From: Calothrix sp. NIES-2098 | GTDB taxonomy: Bacteria > Cyanobacteriota > Cyanobacteriia > Cyanobacteriales > Nostocaceae | Length of the DNA stretch: 64,000 nt | Direction of reading: 5' to 3' | NCBI GenBank assembly: GCA_002368175.1 | Contig: AP018172.1 | Location: 1,548,001 to 1,612,000, forward strand | In this document: piece after piece, positions 1 to 8,305 of the stretch | How positions within the stretch are numbered: the stretch's first letter is position 1 | Layout of the letters: every line of letters starts with the position of its first letter | Translations under genes and position numbers: made by a program | The notes under the pieces: model-generated | The model's input: the letters and a program-made list of their open reading frames with translations, nothing else | The model's database searches: none | What the model was told of the DNA's origin: nothing

Positions 1-341
1 ATAAAGCGTGCAATTGCTATGTAGCGTAAGCTGCATATAAAGTCATAGATGATTGGTGCGCTCGCATCACATTCAGGTCTATCTCGCCACTGATATAGTT
101 TTAGATTCACCATCGTTCTTGTCTGCCGTACCACGGCAAAATCTGATGCTGCTTCTGTGATGAGGAAGAGGTAGCCCAGTATCACCACAATGCCAAAGAG
201 TAGTTGCGTCTTCTCTATCTGAAAAAATGGTCGTGTGATCTCCTTAAAAGGACTCATCAACAGGCAATACAACAGCAGTGAACCGATAAGGGCAACGCCA
301 ACGTAGGCGCAAGCTCGAAAAAGACGCTCTTGTTCATTCAT
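1..341 (-). CDS. Small membrane protein, 3' end outside window (paralogue of the gene at 814-1221)
   Basis: This is a partial gene on the minus strand that starts at 341 and runs off the left edge; about 113 codons are visible. The product starts MNEQERLFRACAY and has two hydrophobic stretches (about residues 12-30 and 47-65), followed by VNLKLYQWRDRPE. It matches the neighbour at 814-1221, which starts MNKQERVFHAYAY and carries VINLKLYQWRDKPE, so the two are diverged tandem paralogues. It lies in the same orientation as the next three genes and probably shares an operon with them. The function is unknown. A small inner-membrane accessory protein of a plasmid-like replicon is an inference from context only. 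Confidence 0.7.
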   Translation of the reverse strand, partial: MNEQERLFRACAYVGVALIGSLLLYCLLMSPFKEITRPFFQIEKTQLLFGIVVILGYLFLITEAASDFAVVRQTRTMVNLKLYQWRDRPECDASAPIIYDFICSLRYIAIARF

Positions 342-409
342 AGGTACACAAGCAAAAAAGGATATCTGCGTTTTAAGAGAGAAAAATGAATTACCTGGTA
401 AGGTAGCGC

Positions 410-769
410 TTAGGGGTACGGTTTTTTAGGTCGCCGATACTGCTCAGGGGATAGCTGGTCGTGAAGACGCGCTTCTTCTTGCGCTTGCTCTTGTCGTGCA
501 CGTTCCTCTTCTTCCTCAATGGCGCGTTGCGACATAATGGCGCGGTAGTCCTCGATGTTGTCATGTATCTGATCGAGTCCAGTTCCTATGAGGTGGAGAT
601 GGCTCAGTTCACTGATAAGTAGCGCGGCACCCACAAGGAGGAAGGACACAAGCCAGCGCTCGGCAATCACATGGAATAAGGCATCGAATTGAAAGAGTGA
701 CAGCACAATCACACCAAGGAGCGAATACATGCACACTCGGGTGTTTTCTTCATTATTAAACAGTTGCAT
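410..769 (-). CDS. Small membrane protein with acidic coiled-coil tail
   Basis: The product has 119 residues. Two hydrophobic segments (about residues 13-32 and 38-55) are followed by a Glu/Gln/Arg-rich helix (about 75-105) that looks like a coiled coil, and then a basic, Pro-rich tail. No domain is recognised. It lies between two paralogous membrane-protein genes on the same strand, so it probably belongs to the same small operon. A membrane-anchored structural or assembly factor is possible, but nothing in the sequence shows it. Confidence 0.65.
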   Translation of the reverse strand: MQLFNNEENTRVCMYSLLGVIVLSLFQFDALFHVIAERWLVSFLLVGAALLISELSHLHLIGTGLDQIHDNIEDYRAIMSQRAIEEEEERARQEQAQEEARLHDQLSPEQYRRPKKPYP

Positions 770-813
770 TCCTACCCTGCCTTTGTGGTAATGGTACGTT
801 GGTATCGAGGGAG

Positions 814-1221
814 TTACTTACGTGCGAAGCATAGCGCTTCTAAAAACGAAATATTCATGTAGGCGACAAGTAAAAATGGAATAAATCGGCCAACCATTGC
901 GTAGGTAAATGTATAGCGAAATTCAGCACCAAGTGAGCGGTACATATTAGCTTCTGGTTTATCTCTCCACTGATAAAGTTTTAAATTGATGACCCTACGC
1001 ATGGCACGTGCACGCACAAAATGTGCGGCGGCTTGAAAGACTATATACACGTAGCCAATAAGTGCAAAGATACCGAATACAAGGTACGTAAGGCGCACTG
1101 TAAAAAGCGGCAGGGGGGTGAATCTTAATAGGCTATAAAAGATTCCTACTAGCACTATGACTCCTACACTGCCTGCGGCACTGTATGCATAGGCGTGAAA
1201 TACTCGTTCTTGTTTATTCAT
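814..1221 (-). CDS. Small membrane protein (paralogue of the gene at 1-341)
   Basis: I chose the start at 1221 (MNKQERVFHAYAY) rather than an upstream ATG, because from here the product aligns end to end with the partial gene at the left edge. It has about 135 residues with two predicted membrane spans near the N terminus (about 10-30 and 43-62) and a further hydrophobic stretch near the C terminus, around the conserved NLKLYQWRDKPE motif. No known family is recognised. Tandem paralogues with different tails suggest local duplication. Confidence 0.7.
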   Translation of the reverse strand: MNKQERVFHAYAYSAAGSVGVIVLVGIFYSLLRFTPLPLFTVRLTYLVFGIFALIGYVYIVFQAAAHFVRARAMRRVINLKLYQWRDKPEANMYRSLGAEFRYTFTYAMVGRFIPFLLVAYMNISFLEALCFARK

Positions 1222-1533
1222 AGGTAAAGGGAAAATAAAGAAAAAAAAGGTGTGGCACGATAAGGAGCACTGCATTGTCATTCTCCTTACCGCCTAGGTG
1301 TATATTTACTAGTGTGAAATGTCCACCTTTATAGAGGGATACGTATCATTTGTAGCCGCTCTCTTTTTACTGCTAAGTGAAGGGAAGTAATACCAAATAC
1401 CATGTGACTTGCTGATGCATACACATTCAAAAGAAAGATTGATTTTGTGCTCGGGTAATTACTACCAGAAAGTAAATTATATGAGTAAGTAATTACCTAA
1501 GCAGTAAAAGACTTGAACAGTATTAGGCTATGC

Positions 1534-1761
1534 CTAACGTACAGATTCAATAATTACAGTTGTTGCGGCTAGACAAAAAAGAATCAGTACACATCGTCCA
1601 AGGAAACCTAACACATGAGGTATTACTGAAGTAGCAAACGTTACTCCTCCAAAACAAGTAGAAAGAACGTAGGAGATCGCTAGTCCTGCAAAGGCTAGAA
1701 ATAAATATTTAAAAAACTTAGAGGTTAAACATAACAAAAAACTGGTTTTGTTTGCAGTCAT
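1534..1761 (-). CDS. Very small two-span membrane protein
   Basis: The product has 75 residues and is almost entirely hydrophobic, with two long membrane segments (about residues 17-38 and 45-70) and a short basic N terminus. The gene has a good ribosome-binding site: GGAGGT lies about 8 bases before the ATG at 1761 on the minus strand. That supports real expression despite the short length. The function is unknown. Small membrane proteins of this size in accessory DNA include toxins and assembly factors, but no family signature is visible. Confidence 0.6.
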   Translation of the reverse strand: MTANKTSFLLCLTSKFFKYLFLAFAGLAISYVLSTCFGGVTFATSVIPHVLGFLGRCVLILFCLAATTVIIESVR

Positions 1762-2292
1762 GGAAGTGTACCTCCAATATGTTATTAAATGCTGAAGTGA
1801 GAGATCTACAAGTAAGACTGGCTGAATAAATTCAAAAAGAGTGAAAGTGAATAAAAAATTACTCTTGTAACGGTAGACTTACATGTTGAGTACTCCTTGT
1901 AGCTTTTTAGAGTTTGTTGAATTGAGGAAATGGCTGCTTAAAAAATGTGCAAACTTTATGAGTACAGAAGGTTAGCATCTGAAATCAATATGCCAATTGA
2001 TTTGCTGAAATAAAAGATTTCCTCGCAAAAAAAGCCACAAGACACGACACAACAATCTAAAGAATTGCCGCATAGCGCTTTTCTCAGTCTGGATGTAAGT
2101 GGGTTTGTTATTCATGAGTAAACCTTACCTGAATCACTGTTACTACAAGGTTCACTTAAGGGTTGTAGGGAAATGCAAGATCAGAAGAAAATTGCCTAAA
2201 AGCGTTGGAATTTAGCGGTATAGTAACTTTGGGGTAGGTCGTTAAGTTTGGGGCTACCCTAAACTTTTTATCATTCCCTCAAGTTACTTTCT
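1762..2292. other. Intergenic region, with a hairpin just before the WD40 gene
   Basis: This AT-rich, non-coding stretch separates the membrane-protein cluster (minus strand) from the NTPase gene (plus strand), so it should hold divergent promoters. I recognise no clear -35/-10 pair. A terminator-like hairpin sits at its right end and is listed separately. Confidence 0.5.
2244..2269 (+). terminator. Terminator-like hairpin 24 bases upstream of the NTPase start codon
   Basis: AAGTTTGGG (2244-2252) pairs with CCCTAAACTT (2257-2266, one bulged T), and the T run at 2265-2269 follows. A related copy, ACTTTGGGGTA, lies just upstream at 2226-2236. Nothing on the plus strand immediately upstream needs terminating, so this may be a leader attenuator or an operator. 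The pairing is seen; the role is inferred. Confidence 0.4.
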
Positions 2293-5200
2293 ATGCCACG
2301 AGTTACCTATGGGCCTACCGTAAAAACCAGGGTCAAGCATTTTTTAGAAGTCTTGTTGCATTTTTCTGAGGAAAAACAAGATGGAATGGAATGCAGGTGG
2401 GAAAATTGTAATCCTCCATGCCTCATTGTGCGAACAAAACTAAGAGTTTTAGAAACTTTAATCCGAAACGATGATCGTTGTAAGAAGTTAAGTAAGGATG
2501 ATATTAGAGAAGCAATTCATTACATGAAAGACTTTCTAAAAATTTTAGAAGATCACCGTGTAAAGCAACGTGGTGCTGAAGATTGGCATTTTACTTTAAC
2601 ACTTTGGTCAATAGATAGAGTTGAAAATTTGAAGCAGTTTGAACTGATATGGGAACAGAAGCGACCAGAGAAGTCGAAACAACAAGAGGAGTCTATGAGA
2701 ACTATAGAAAAAGTATCTAAATCTTTGCTGCCTGACGAATCAGTTATTATTGCAAGTAAAGCTTCTAACATAAATTGGGGGGAGGCACCAAGCTTATCTA
2801 ATTTTTTTGGACGTACTGAGGAAGTAGAAACTCTAAAGGAATGGATTGTCACAGAACGTTGTCGTTTGGTAGCGATTGTTGGTATAGGCGGTATTGGTAA
2901 AACAGGGCTTTCTGTAAGACTAGGACAAGGAGGTGTTGGTAAGACCGACTTATCCCTGAAATTAGCGGAAGGCATTCAGAGTAATTTCAACTACTTAATC
3001 TGGCAAAGGCTCATTAATGCTCCAACGATTGCAGAAATTCTTTTGGACTTTATTAAGTTTTTTTCCAACCAGGAGGAAATTACCTTACCGGATACCATAG
3101 ACCGCCAATTGTCACGTCTTCTTCATTATCTAAGAACATATCGTTGTCTATTGATACTTGATAACTTTGAATCAGTACTCAAAAGAGGTGATTATGGAGG
3201 TGAGTATCGTAAGGGATATGAAGGATATGGTCAACTACTAAGACAGGTTGGAGAAACTCCACACCAGAGTTGTGTTTTGTTGACTAGTCGAGAACAGCCG
3301 AAAGAGATTGCGCTATTAGAAGGTAAAAGTGAACCAGTTCGTTTGTTGCAGTTAAAAGGTTTAGATGAAATAGAAGGACGTAAAATTTTCACTAGTATTG
3401 GGTTATTTTCCGGTTCAGATGAACAATGGAAAAAACTGATTAAACTTTATAACGGAAATCCTCTTGCCTTAAAATTAGCGGCCAAGCATATTCAAGAAGT
3501 TTTTGGTGGTAATATCTCAGAATTTTTAGAGGAAGGTCAACCAGTTTTTGGACGTATTCAAGAAGTATTAATGTGGCAATTTGAACGTTTGTCAAATCTA
3601 GAAAAAGAGGTTTTATATTGGCTGGCAATTAATCGCGAGTCAGTTTCTCTTAGATCACTAAGAGATGATATTCTTTCGCCATCAGCCAAAAAAAAAGTTG
3701 CATCAACTATCAATTCATTGCTTCAACGATCTCTCATCGAGAGAAGCGAAAATGAATTTACTCTTCAACCAGTGCTTATGGAGTATATAACTGAGCAATT
3801 GGTAGAGAATATTTGCGAGGAAATTATAAGTGGAAAAGTTGAACTTTTTAATACTCATGCGCTGCTCAAAGCATTATCAAAAGAGTATCTTAGAGAAGCA
3901 CAGACACGATTGATTCTTCAGTCCATTCAAGAACGATTAGTTAATTATTTTGGTAGCCAACAAAACGTAGAATCTCATTTAAAAGCGATTATTATAGCTT
4001 GTAAAGTAGAATTTAGATACCAGAGTGGCTATTTAGGAGGCAATATACTCAACCTACTATGTCACATGAAATCTGATTTGAAGGGCTATGATTTTTCACA
4101 TCTTGCAGTTCGGCAAGCTTACCTTCAAGATGTTATTTTATATGAAGTAAACTTTGCTTATTCTCAGTTTGATAAATGTATTTTTACTCAAATCTTGGGA
4201 GCCATTTTTTCAATTGTATTTAGTCCAAGCGGAAAGCTTTTAACTGTAGGTGATGCCAAGAATGAAATTCGCCTTTATCAAGTTGTAGATGGTCAACTAA
4301 TTTTAACCTTTAAAGGACATAGTGATTGGGTAAGGTCAATAGCCTTCAGTCCTGATGGGAAAACTCTTGCCAGTGGTAGTGAAGACCAGACCTTGAAACT
4401 ATGGGATATTAGCACAGGTCAATGCCTTAATACTTTACAAGCGTCTACTCACAGGATAAGGTCAGTAGCTTTTAGTCCTGATGGGCAAACTCTCGCCAGT
4501 GGTAGTGATGATTATACTGTAAGGCTGTGGAATGTTGTCACTGGTCAATGTATCAACATTTTGCGGGAGCATACAAACAGAATATGGTCAGTAGCTTTCA
4601 GCCCTGATGGGCAAACTCTTGCCAGTGGCAGTGAAGACAACACCGTGAAAATATGGAATTTCAATACTGGTAAATGTCTAAATACCTTACAAGGACACAC
4701 CTCTTGGGTGCGAACTGTTGCTTTTAGTCCTGATGGGCAATTTTTTGCTAGTGGTAGTGAAGATCAAACCGTGAGGCTATGGAATTTAAGCACTGGCCAA
4801 TGTATTAACATTTTACGGGGACATATCAAAAGGATAACATCAATTGCTTTTACTCCCGATGGTCAAACTTTAGTTAGTAGTAGCTTTGATCAAACAGTGA
4901 GGCTATGGAACTTAAGTACTGGCCAATGTATCAGTACCTTACAAGAAAATCGTAAAGGTTTATGGTCTGGTGGTTTATGGTCAGCTGACTTTAGTGCTGA
5001 TGGACAAACTCTTGCTAGCGGCAGTGAAGATAGAGTAATGAAGATATGGGATATTAATAGTGGTAAATGTATAAATACTTTGTGTGGCTACAGCAATTGG
5101 ATACTATCAGTTGACTTTAGTGTTGATAGGCAAACTCTTGCAAGTGGTAGTGAAGATAAAATAATAAGAATTTGGAATATTTACACTGGTAAGTGTCTTA

Positions 5201-6069
5201 AAACTCTGCTAGGTCATAAAAATAGAATATGGTCAGTTGTTTTCAGTTTAGATGGGCAGATCATTGCTAGCGGTAGTGATGATCAAACTGTAAAATTATG
5301 GGATGTTAGTACTGGTGAATGTCTCAAAACTTTACAAGGTCATACCTCTTGGGTACGAGCAGTTGCTCTCAGTCCTGATGGCAAAATTCTCGCTAGTGGT
5401 AGTGGAGACAAAACTATAAAATTATGGGATGTTAGTACTGGTGAATGCCTCAAAACCTTACAAGGTCATGGAGATAGGGTATGGTCAGTCGCCTTTAGTC
5501 CAAATAGTCAAACTCTAGTTAGTGGTAGTGGAGACAAAACCATAAAATTATGGGATGTTAGTACTGGTGAATGCCTCAAAACCTTACAAGGTCACGGAGA
5601 TAGGGTATGGTCAGTCGCCTTTAGTCCAAATAGTCAAACTCTAGTTAGTGGTAGTAATGATAAAACCATAAAATTATGGGATGTTAGTACTGGTAAATGC
5701 CTCAAAACTTTCCAAGGTCATACAAAAGGAGTAGTAGCGGTTGGCATTAGTACTGATGAAAAAATTATCATCAGTGGTAGTGAAGACTATACTGTAAAAA
5801 TATGGAACAACTGTAGTGGTAAATGTCTCTACACTTTGCAAAAGCATACTAATTTAGTAAGGTCGGTTGCCTTTAATGCCAATAGTCAAATCCTTGCCAG
5901 CAGCAGCTATGATGAAACGATCAATTTGTGGAACCTTCAGACAGGGGAATGTCTAAAAACTTTAAAAGCGCCCAGACCTTATGAAGGAATGAATATTACT
6001 GGTGTAATTGGTCTTACTGATTCCCAAAAGATTATGTTTAAGGAACTAGGAGCAATAGAAATATCATAA
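2293..6069 (+). CDS. STAND-type NTPase (NB-ARC-like) with 14 WD40 repeats
   Basis: The product has 1258 residues. Residues about 1-130 form the N-terminal domain common to cyanobacterial WD40-NTPases. A nucleotide-binding domain follows, with GIGGIGKT at 197-204 and a Walker B-like LLILDNFE near 286-293. A helical region runs to about 635, and then 14 WD40 blades of about 42 residues fill the C terminus (two seven-bladed propellers). Proteins of this build are signalling NTPases that oligomerise when their repeat sensor binds a ligand; many bacterial relatives are antiviral or stress sensors. No separate effector gene is adjacent. Oddities: the P-loop is duplicated (a second GQGGVGKT at 211-218), and blades 11 and 12 are nearly identical in DNA. 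The general class is certain; the ligand and output are unknown. Confidence 0.9.
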   Translation: MPRVTYGPTVKTRVKHFLEVLLHFSEEKQDGMECRWENCNPPCLIVRTKLRVLETLIRNDDRCKKLSKDDIREAIHYMKDFLKILEDHRVKQRGAEDWHFTLTLWSIDRVENLKQFELIWEQKRPEKSKQQEESMRTIEKVSKSLLPDESVIIASKASNINWGEAPSLSNFFGRTEEVETLKEWIVTERCRLVAIVGIGGIGKTGLSVRLGQGGVGKTDLSLKLAEGIQSNFNYLIWQRLINAPTIAEILLDFIKFFSNQEEITLPDTIDRQLSRLLHYLRTYRCLLILDNFESVLKRGDYGGEYRKGYEGYGQLLRQVGETPHQSCVLLTSREQPKEIALLEGKSEPVRLLQLKGLDEIEGRKIFTSIGLFSGSDEQWKKLIKLYNGNPLALKLAAKHIQEVFGGNISEFLEEGQPVFGRIQEVLMWQFERLSNLEKEVLYWLAINRESVSLRSLRDDILSPSAKKKVASTINSLLQRSLIERSENEFTLQPVLMEYITEQLVENICEEIISGKVELFNTHALLKALSKEYLREAQTRLILQSIQERLVNYFGSQQNVESHLKAIIIACKVEFRYQSGYLGGNILNLLCHMKSDLKGYDFSHLAVRQAYLQDVILYEVNFAYSQFDKCIFTQILGAIFSIVFSPSGKLLTVGDAKNEIRLYQVVDGQLILTFKGHSDWVRSIAFSPDGKTLASGSEDQTLKLWDISTGQCLNTLQASTHRIRSVAFSPDGQTLASGSDDYTVRLWNVVTGQCINILREHTNRIWSVAFSPDGQTLASGSEDNTVKIWNFNTGKCLNTLQGHTSWVRTVAFSPDGQFFASGSEDQTVRLWNLSTGQCINILRGHIKRITSIAFTPDGQTLVSSSFDQTVRLWNLSTGQCISTLQENRKGLWSGGLWSADFSADGQTLASGSEDRVMKIWDINSGKCINTLCGYSNWILSVDFSVDRQTLASGSEDKIIRIWNIYTGKCLKTLLGHKNRIWSVVFSLDGQIIASGSDDQTVKLWDVSTGECLKTLQGHTSWVRAVALSPDGKILASGSGDKTIKLWDVSTGECLKTLQGHGDRVWSVAFSPNSQTLVSGSGDKTIKLWDVSTGECLKTLQGHGDRVWSVAFSPNSQTLVSGSNDKTIKLWDVSTGKCLKTFQGHTKGVVAVGISTDEKIIISGSEDYTVKIWNNCSGKCLYTLQKHTNLVRSVAFNANSQILASSSYDETINLWNLQTGECLKTLKAPRPYEGMNITGVIGLTDSQKIMFKELGAIEIS

Positions 6070-7226
6070 ATATTTATTAATTTTTATATATTTAAATAAA
6101 CACAAGAAACTTTTACATTTGATTATTAATATAATGATTAATATTTCAATAAATTCTTATAATTATAATTATAATTATACACGATAAATAGCGTTAATAT
6201 GTCCACATTATTGGCACCACTTCATAGGAAAATCCACAAAAGTATTAAAGTTACTATCAAAAATAATTTAATGAATTTGGAGGAATAGAAACTACTTACC
6301 TCTTCTATTTACAATTTAAAAACATAAAAAACGTGCCAAATAATTTGGCTAAAAGTATAAACTGTATCGATAAATTGCACATATTCTGCATCTTCAAAAC
6401 CAGAATATGTGCCCTTACCTTCACCTAAATAGAAATGATTTAACCGATCTATTTGTGGGACTTAAAACGACATAAGTGTGCAAAATAATGTGGTTAAAAG
6501 CGTGCCATTTACTTTGGTCAAATTGTAAACTGCATTGATAAATTGCACCTTGTCTGCATAATTACTTTGCATCTTTAAAACGAGAATATGTGTCCCTACC
6601 TTTCACCTATCTTTTTAATGTAATGGGAGAATTATTCCTCCTATACGTTCATTAAAGACATGAGCTTCAAGGAAATAGTGCAAAATAACTTTGCAGACAA
6701 GGTGCAATTTAATTATGCAAGTTACACAACAGGTCGGTTATAAATTTAGGAAATAAAACACTATTTAATTAATGTTCCACGCATTAGCTAAAGCTACATA
6801 ATGAGTTTATTCTTTAAGTGCGTTGCTGCAATAATCACCTGAGTCTCTTTCCTGTAGCTGATAAAAAATCAAAAAAATTCAACTACCTACCTTTGCAATG
6901 CTGATATTTCTCGCAGTGCGACCTTGTGGTATGCACATTACCTATTGCTGCGTTACCGTGGAACAATTGCCACAATTAGCCTAAAACATCCAAAAAAGCC
7001 CTTGTATAGCGGTGCTTTCCCCTATATTGTCGGACAATTACGAGGAAGTGATAAAAAACATACCCGATAACAATACTTATCAGGCTATTTCGCTACTTTT
7101 GGGCGTGTTGGGAACTTTTGAAATTCCTTTTACATGATAAAAAACGGCATAATCAGGCATTAAAGCAAAGAAAAACTCCCCTTCCCTGCGTTTTAGGCTG
7201 CGTGAAGGGCTTATAAGGGATGAACG
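6070..7226. other. Long AT-rich non-coding region holding diverged repeats
   Basis: About 1.15 kb has no credible gene. The left part is very AT-rich (TTATAATTATAATTATAATT-like around 6155-6180). The middle (6331-6726) contains the repeat cluster described separately. The right part leads to the small ribbon-helix-helix gene at 7227. I see no RNA gene or complete mobile element here. Confidence 0.6.
6331..6726. repeat. Repeat cluster resembling transposon ends (imperfect inverted and direct repeats)
   Basis: Two diverged direct copies of a roughly 100-base unit occur at about 6331-6425 and 6500-6606. Both begin CGTGCCA, contain CTG(C/T)AT(C/T)GATAAATTGCAC and end TTACCTTCACCT or CTACCTTTCACCT. 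The second copy also forms an inverted pair: TGTAAACTGCATTGATAAAT at 6524 onward matches, on the opposite strand, TGTAACTTGCATAATTAAAT reading inward from 6726. Both arms continue with TGCACCTTGTCTGCA. Short motifs of the form GTGC(A/C)AAATAA recur four to five times. Outward-facing TGTAA ends with multiple internal binding-site-like repeats are typical of Tn7-like element ends. No transposase gene is present, so at most this is a remnant or a short non-autonomous element of about 200 bp (6524-6726). Confidence 0.55.
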
Positions 7227-7448
7227 ATGCGAACGAAAGTGACAGTCTCACTACATGATGAAGACTTACTCTTACTGGAGCGGTTAAAGCAGCAGCTTGA
7301 GGAGACTGACGTGTACGTGGTGCCTTCTACGAGTGAGGTGGTGCGCTTGGCGTTGAAAGTACTATTATATACGCCACAGAAAACGATCGCGGCGATCGCA
7401 GAAAAGGTGCCGTTGAGGGGTGTGGGGAGACCAAAACAAAAGAGATAA
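7227..7448 (+). CDS. Small ribbon-helix-helix DNA-binding protein, probable partition accessory
   Basis: The product has 73 residues. It starts with a beta-strand plus two-helix pattern (MRTKVTVSLHDEDLLLLERL, then SEVVRLALKVLLYTP) typical of ribbon-helix-helix repressors, and ends in a basic GRGRPK-like tail (GVGRPKQKR). A similar basic tail, GRPPKKKQ, ends the protein at 7709-8110. Its position next to a ParA gene and to palindromic repeats suggests a centromere-binding or autoregulatory role. A stand-alone antitoxin is the main alternative, but no toxin gene is adjacent. Confidence 0.65.
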   Translation: MRTKVTVSLHDEDLLLLERLKQQLEETDVYVVPSTSEVVRLALKVLLYTPQKTIAAIAEKVPLRGVGRPKQKR

Positions 7449-7484
7449 ACTCCACTGTTTAATTATGGACGTTACGACAGGATT

Positions 7485-7560
7485 AAAAACTATACAAACT
7501 ATACAAACTATATTAATCATATAAATAGTAGTAATCATTAAAACTATTTGTATAGTTTTT
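7485..7560. repeat. Centromere-like inverted repeat, copy 1
   Basis: AAAAACTATACAAA (7485-7498) is the perfect reverse complement of TTTGTATAGTTTTT (7547-7560). About 58 bases from 7511 recur, with roughly 85% identity by eye, around 7661-7718. The inverted repeat could also end transcription of the gene at 7227, as T5 closes the right arm. ParA-type loci with ribbon-helix-helix partners bind arrays of this kind. Confidence 0.6.
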
Positions 7561-7654
7561 ACCGTTTTATAGGATTCTGCCTTTACATGATTTAAGCGTT
7601 ATTCTTTATAAAACTCAGTAGAAAAATTAGGTGTAATTTCTGCCATAAAAATAC

Positions 7655-7718
7655 AAATTATATTAACAGTACAAATAGTAGTAATTGTTAAAATCATTTG
7701 TATAGTTTTTACTGTTTC
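7655..7718. repeat. Centromere-like repeat, copy 2
   Basis: This is a diverged direct copy of the right part of copy 1, sharing AAATAGTAGTAAT and ATTTGTATAGTTTTTAC. It overlaps the last codons of the minus-strand gene ending at 7709, so it may also act as a terminator. Confidence 0.55.
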
Positions 7719-8110
7719 TTTTTGGGTGGCCTACCAGACTTGATTTTTTCAACGGCTTTTAAAGCGTTTGTAAGTTCTTCATTTGACAGATCGTGAAGCA
7801 TTCGCAACCCTGCCCTGACAATTTCACTTCGTGTAACGTTTAAAGCCGACTGTAAACAACGCTCCTGAATAGCCGCAATCAATTCATAATCATCAGCAGG
7901 CATAGTGAATGTGTCGCGCACCACTTTTTTTTCTGATGGGCTAACAGCAATCTCCTCTTGTTTGGATGGTTCTGAAACTGATTGAGGAGTATCGGCTAAA
8001 TGCGGCTTCTCACCTAACAAGCTTTCTGCTTTTTCAAAACGGCTCTGTACTGCCGTGTCTTCTTCTTTAAGCGAAGTTTTCAGCGCTGATTTCAAGTCTC
8101 TCTTCACCAT
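7709..8110 (-). CDS. Ribbon-helix-helix centromere-binding (ParB-like) protein
   Basis: The product has 133 residues. A long, low-complexity charged N terminus (about 1-65) is followed by a C-terminal DNA-binding part: strand RDTFTMPADDYELIAAIQER, then a helix-turn-helix-like NVTRSEIVRAGLRMLHDL, and a basic tail GRPPKKKQ. The gene is divergent from parA across a 195-base region full of AACTATTTGTATAGTT-like motifs. This arrangement fits the partner of a ParA ATPase: it would bind the repeats and stimulate ATP hydrolysis. It shares the tail motif with the 73-residue protein at 7227. Confidence 0.7.
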   Translation of the reverse strand: MVKRDLKSALKTSLKEEDTAVQSRFEKAESLLGEKPHLADTPQSVSEPSKQEEIAVSPSEKKVVRDTFTMPADDYELIAAIQERCLQSALNVTRSEIVRAGLRMLHDLSNEELTNALKAVEKIKSGRPPKKKQ

Positions 8111-8119
8111 GCAATGGTA

Positions 8120-8302
8120 CCCATCATTATACTAATAGTTATAACCGTACAAACTATTAAAACAGTTAATACTATTATAATCAAACAAATAGTTTGCTCA
8201 TTCTCGTATTTCTCTGTTAAATCATACAAATGGAAATAACCGTTATAACTATTTATATTATTTAAACAGTTATAACTATTTGTATAGTTAATATAGGTGT
8301 GA
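8120..8302. repeat. Divergent promoter region with centromere-like repeats
   Basis: The divergent spacer between the RHH gene and parA holds repeated ACTAT(T) and AACAGTTATAACTATT motifs in both orientations (for example around 8133-8185 and 8240-8290). The last motif, AACTATTTGTATAGTTAATA, reaches parA. It probably serves both as an operator and as a partition site. Confidence 0.6.
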
Positions 8303-8305
8303 AAA

